64,000 nt of DNA from the NCBI GenBank assembly GCA_949361645.1, contig OX442425.1:5691922-5755921 (forward strand), written 5' to 3'. This document shows positions 60,201 to 64,000 of the stretch, in pieces. The DNA comes from Spongilla lacustris (lineage: Eukaryota; Porifera; Demospongiae; Spongillida; Spongillidae). The translations under genes were made by a program, and so were the position numbers. Position 1 is the stretch's first letter. Each line of letters begins with the position of its first letter. Under the pieces are notes generated by a model, which made no database searches, was not told the origin of the DNA, and saw only the letters and a list, made by a program, of their open reading frames with translations.

Positions 60201-60803
60201 CAGTTGTACAAACTTGTCCACAGCAGATCTTCGAATGCATCCATATAACTTTGATATCTTCAAAGTAGAGACCAGTTTAAAAATCACATAGCATACACGT
60301 ACAGAGACAGTACATTTTACCTCCTGTATGGTCTTCTTACTACCGATGTGTCCCTTTTGCCTGCAGTGAACTTCTTCAATTATATCAAAGAACTCATCTA
60401 TAAACGCTACTCGTCTCCATTTGGCCATAACCGTTGTGTCATTAGTATTCTGCGAATTCAACACGTAGATATGTAAGTGTGTGGCATATGTGGCACGCGT
60501 GAGTGGTGTGCTTCGTCACGTTACCTGATTTTTGGCTGGGAGACACAGCACGTCTTTAACTCCTGGTGCAGGGTGGTTAATCAGTTCAAAGCGTTTTTTC
60601 TTTACCCAGAATATGAATTGTGAGCTGTAAGTTACTGCCGATGGATCCTTCTTAATGACATTCACAATTCGCTGTCCTCTCTCTCTAGAAATAGTCTTGC
60701 TCGTTTTATCATCCCTGTCCTTGAACTGTTCAACGCAAAATCTGTCAAAAAGCTGCTTCTGATCGCACTGGTCCATACTCGACGAAGGTGACTTTACACA
60801 CAT
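57262..60803 (-). pseudogene. KRBA2-like integrase / CXC / C48-like peptidase transposase
   Basis: Minus-strand pieces in order: 60803-60525 (RFCVEQFKDRDDKTS, DVLCLPAKNQ); 60449-60321 (RVAFIDEFFDIIEEVH, KGHIGSKKTIQE); 60257 onward (DKFVQLCLLCHARKPQSTRA). From 60066 comes the integrase core with LIDMRHRPDG, GHYMDHWAKF, the second Asp in ILHSDN and a Glu in GLIEQGNG, broken by five in-frame stops. 59626-58862 encodes YELVFGQPPRKG and a low-complexity acidic segment. After a frameshift, KIPRIDRTSTDLHRVP; then 58332 downward, KYISLREAAQ and a Cys-rich block (CASCNCQSGCSTIRCYCK ... CHGGKSC). Finally a C48/Ulp1-like peptidase with HWLCVSTIGC (His), a frameshifted YDS (Asp) and NDCGLFAIATATAL (Cys), stop at 57262. 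The intact protein would integrate the element; the peptidase role is unknown. Confidence 0.85.
58357..58861. other. Intron or degraded coding of the Ginger-type element
   Basis: The 58861-58715 part is coding-like in a shifted frame (SVGNFVSVKIPR, VVVEVLGKEYRL) with one stop; the remaining roughly 350 bp to 58333 is an A/T-rich intron. Confidence 0.5.
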
Positions 60804-60813
60804 ACACGTGCAC

Positions 60814-60952
60814 AGTTTTGAAAGTGCGCATGCGTATCGAAGTTACGCGATTTCGAAATTGGGTGGCAATTTTAAAATCGGAGGACAATTTCGAAATCGG
60901 TACGCAATTCCGAAATTTTCAAATTGCGCAAATTTACAATTCGCGCGGAACA
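60814..60952. repeat. Right TIR of the Ginger-type element
   Basis: AGTTTTGAAAGTGCGC to TTCGCGCGGAACA, followed by the TAGA duplication. Confidence 0.9.
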
Positions 60953-60956
60953 TAGA

Positions 60957-61427
60957 TAACAGGGCTGGCGGAACCGTCCGGCGGCCGCCGGACCAATATC
61001 TTTACCCAACCACCACTTTCTAATTTAATAATTAATTACAATATGAATTGTAAGTATATATACTAGTACTACATGTATAGTCTATACTCTATAGTAGTAA
61101 TCACGAAGCATGTAGCTGCAATACCGTTTTATTTCTGACAACTGCTGCGTGCATTACCATTGAGGTTATTTATTGTAATCAAACGTTCCCGAAAGTTTCA
61201 TCCTCCCATGCAACTTGCCTTTCCAAAGCGTGTATTTGGTAGCGCAAAGAAAGAAGAAAGGTTCTTTAGGGCAGACGAATGTAATTACATCATGCAGCGA
61301 TGCTAGTCTCGTTCCCAGACCAATATGACGCAATGTTTCGCATAATCTATAAACACGCTCATATAGGTCTGGTGTTTCGAATGGGGCGGAACAGGGCCCG
61401 CGGAGGGTATTAAAAAGATTATAAAGT

Positions 61428-61461
<34 letters not shown>

Positions 61462-63007
61462 ATATCGATAGTACTCACACTATGAAAAAGGTATTGTTAT
61501 TGCGTAATAACGTCTCAATACGCAGTGTTATACACCACTAATGGATGTTATACACTAGTATATAACAAACCTTTTTACACAGTGTCATATGACAGCAATT
61601 AAGAATTATAAAGTTGTAATCTAATATTTCTTTGCACCTCCCTGCATGTGATTCATAGAAACGCGCATACAAATATAATTATATGCATATAAGCCAAATG
61701 CACAATAATATCGATCCTACCAAAAATGTCGCTTTCGATTTCTATAGAGGCGAACTCAGATGCACCTTGGTCCACGCCAATATTAGCTGCACTTATTCTG
61801 TCGCTATGAATGATCATTTATGTATTATCAGTCGCCCGAAATCCGTATTTAAGGATGGCCATCCTAAAATAATGATGATGACCCCTTTCTAAAAGAATGA
61901 TGTACACTTGGTGCTTTGTTTTATACTAGTGATTCAATTGAGGTGCAGGCTATAGATCGTTAGTTCTAATCCTTGTGCAGTAAGTTTATCATTTTCTTTC
62001 TATATACATGTATATTCAGTTATTTCAACTAATCCAATATTTCTGGTTTCCTCACCAAACTACGAGCTATAGTACCATGTAAGGATAAAACTAAAAAAAT
62101 ATGGTTTTAAAAGTAAACCAAATTTGGTTTACACTATGCAGTCAACAGTGAAACCACATTTTGGTTTGATGTAGCAACCAATGTAATTGCAGTTGCAGCA
62201 CACACACATGTACACATGCACACGTACACACATGCACACAGCACACACCTATGGAACGCCGTTTGTTTCATCACACCAACCTGTCGCGCGCGTGTACTCT
62301 TCACTCGTGAATCTCATTCTGTGCGTGTGCGCTGCCGTGCCTTTTCCACACATGGAACCGGGACCGGAGTTCGTGCAGGCGCGCACACACATGCACCGGC
62401 CACGGCCATTGAGTCACTAACATCGTGCCGGCGCATAATGCACGCTTTAGTGACCTTTAACTCATTACAGCGCCCATGCTAGATTTTTAATTTATTTACG
62501 TTCGGTGTACACCAGGGTTCCATGTGGTTTACGTTCCAGTTTAACTGCACAGCTCCCCACGTCTGTAGCTGAATCTTGTGCGTATAAGTGCCACGGTGAC
62601 TTTGGTTGTATAGGTCTTGTGTACATGTGGTATAAAAAAGTCGTACAAATCTTCACTAAACTGGACAAATTTCGGAGTCATGGAATAAAAAATAGACCTT
62701 CACTTAGGGGTAGATGTCATGTACATTGCATGGTATGAAAATGCCTCACTACATTGGACCACATAAGTATTGTACGTAACAGTCCAAACCAATTTACACC
62801 AGACTGGACCACCAATAGTCCAAATAATTTACAGTTGGCTACCCATATGGCATAAGGTTGCAATCCGCTAAACCACAAAATAATGATGAAGCATGTCAAA
62901 TTGCTGAAGCACTCAGAATGCGGTTACAAATCATGGGTACGAAATGAGTACCAAAAAAAAAAAACACAAACATGAAAACACAAACACGGTAGTAATGGCA
63001 TGAGTTC
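60957..63007. other. No gene; poly-G tract
   Basis: A 31-bp poly(dG) run at 61428-61458. Near 62110-62165 the words AACCAAATTTGGTTT and CCACATTTTGGTTTG form small palindromes, and a CA-rich patch lies at about 62198-62250. No domain is recognised. It separates the Ginger-type element from the HECT gene. Confidence 0.45.
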
Positions 63008-64000
63008 TCACACTCTTCCAAAATCAGGACTGCAATTAATAAACAAATTAATATCACATAATGCAAGTGGTAGTGTCAGTGTAAGTGAGCACATTGACAC
63101 ACAAGGAAGTTTTCTTGACAGATCTGCTTCAAACAGAATGTGTGGTCTGCTGCAAAGTCCCATTGGTGGGATTTCAGAGGCTCCTGTAATAAACATGAAC
63201 ACTTTTGGTAGGTCAATCAGAACATCTGTATTGTCTAATGTTGCACATCTCCCACTTGTACATGTGCGTTAAGGCATCATTTACCTTCAGTACTATAGAG
63301 ATACTCTGCCCATGCAACAATAACAGCCTCTTCACTGTCTCGTTGACTACAGCTTGTGGGGGACCAGTTGATGTGAAACAATTTGAAAATGGCATCTGCA
63401 GTTAGAGGTGTGGTCTTTGGAGTAAATAATGATTACATTACAGTTGCATTTGTTTGTAACAGTTCACGCACTCCTAACAAATCAAGACCATCTTTCTTCT
63501 GATCTAATTCGGCTTTTGCAGAATATGACAAAATGCATTCCAAGTGATGTTGCTATTTGTTCCTTATCTTTGATATCTATAGTACCTGACGCAAAAGGGA
63601 CTCCACATTCAAACCGAAAAGCATAAATGTCCTTATCAATTAGTTGGCGTAACTCATCAGTTTCAGTGCACAGAGTTATCTGTATTTACAAAGTAGATAT
63701 TTATGACCAATGATTACAATGCTAAGAAAAATAAATATGAAGTAGTAAACCTCAATAACCAGTACTGGTGATTAAAAATACTTAAACATTTGAAAAGCAA
63801 TGCAGGTGTACAACAGAAATAAAAATTGAATTAGTCACTTCTACAGAATATCAATCTGATTGAAAACACACATACATGTACCTTGCGGACTTTTTCCCAA
63901 ACTTCTTTATTTGGAATGTCATTAATCAATGACTGCATTTCAAGCAACTGTCTTAATGTTTAATGTTTAATCTCCAGGGAAAAATCCTTATTTAAGGATG
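63008..64000 (-). CDS. HECT-type E3 ubiquitin ligase, G2E3-like, C-terminal exons (partial)
   Basis: Minus-strand exons: about 63952-63882 (QLLEMQSLINDIPNKEVWEK); 63679-about 63440 (ITLCTETDELRQLIDKDIYA, GVPFASGTIDIKDKEQI, then after an apparent frameshift near 63515 AKAELDQKKDGLDLLGVREL); 63395-63285 (FHINWSPTSCSQRDSEEAV, VAWAEYLYSTE); 63225-63008 (DLPKVFMFITGASEIPPMGL, KLPCVSMCSLTLTLP, FGRV-stop). The 59-bp intron at 63226-63284 is GT-AG. The F-I-T-G-x-S-x-x-P-P-x-G and L-P-x-x-x-x-C motifs are the HECT C-lobe; the Cys in SMC would accept ubiquitin. The protein transfers ubiquitin from an E2 to substrates by family. Two phase problems (near 63515 and at the 63440/63395 junction) roughly cancel and may be sequence errors or early decay. 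The gene continues beyond the window. Confidence 0.8.
63960..64000. mobile_element. Possible start of a third piggyBac-like MITE copy
   Basis: TTAATGTTTAATCT followed by AAAATCCTTATTTAAGGATG resembles the TTAACCTTTAATCT ... GAATTAAGGATG end of the copies at 24611 and 55876. It is cut by the window end and abuts the acceptor of a HECT exon. Confidence 0.4.

Larger units (their letters stand above)
57006..60952 (-). mobile_element. Ginger-type DNA transposon with TIRs and 4-bp TSD
   Basis: The 3947-bp element starts TGTTCCGCGCGAATTGTAAA at 57006 and ends with its complement at 60952. The left TIR runs to about 57186 (181 bp) and the right from 60814 (139 bp). The left has extra internal copies of GCAATTTCGAAATTGCG. 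TAGA immediately flanks both ends (57002-57005 and 60953-60956), a perfect 4-bp target duplication. The internal minus-strand coding region is an integrase-type transposase, the reason for calling it Ginger-like: those elements have TGT termini, 4-bp duplications and a gypsy-like integrase. The copy is inactive by its many stops. Confidence 0.88.

Overview
The window looks like a piece of an animal nuclear genome. Genes are split by GT-AG introns and include a receptor tyrosine kinase, an ankyrin-repeat gene with one repeat per exon, a HECT ubiquitin ligase and a calmodulin-like gene. There is no operon structure and no prokaryotic gene. The dense mix of decayed Ty3/gypsy, hAT-like, piggyBac-like, Ginger-like and foldback elements, together with many microsatellites and long poly(dG)/(dC) runs, suggests a marine invertebrate, perhaps an early-branching one such as a sponge. 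That taxonomic guess is inference and was not tested.

Layout. 1-6.9 kb is repeats: a Ty3/gypsy gag stub (1552-1896), a foldback element with roughly 500-bp arms (2455-3806) and a TIR element (4208-5701). 6.9-10.6 kb holds the 3' nine exons of a receptor tyrosine kinase on the + strand, every intron phase agreeing. 13.5-23.0 kb holds two exons of an unidentified + strand gene. Its long intron contains three TIR elements, and its last codons are split by a 4.3-kb decayed Ty3/gypsy element (18721-23017, minus strand). 23.9-24.3 kb is a single-exon calmodulin-like gene on the minus strand. Upstream of it lies a tandem duplication, one unit of which carries a piggyBac-like MITE while the other is an empty site. 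26.6-27.7 kb is a second foldback element. 28-32 kb holds simple repeats and retroelement fragments.

33.9-55.9 kb is an ankyrin-repeat gene, or two adjacent ones, on the minus strand. Ten repeat exons were found, most 96-111 nt and usually phase 0, and three of them carry a stop or frameshift. The large middle intron is filled with retroelement fragments, hAT remnants and minisatellites. A second copy of the piggyBac-like MITE ends 9 bp upstream of the gene's ATG.

57.0-60.95 kb is a Ginger-type DNA transposon (minus strand) with long TIRs and a perfect 4-bp target duplication. It encodes a KRBA2-like integrase, a cysteine-rich CXC-like domain and a C48/Ulp1-like peptidase, all disabled by stops and frameshifts. 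From 63.0 kb to the window end are the last exons of a HECT E3 ligase (G2E3-like) on the minus strand.

The host genes are unrelated and do not form a pathway. The main story is transposable elements: where they landed relative to exons, and unusual domain content in at least one of them. All assignments are by eye from motifs; no database search was run.
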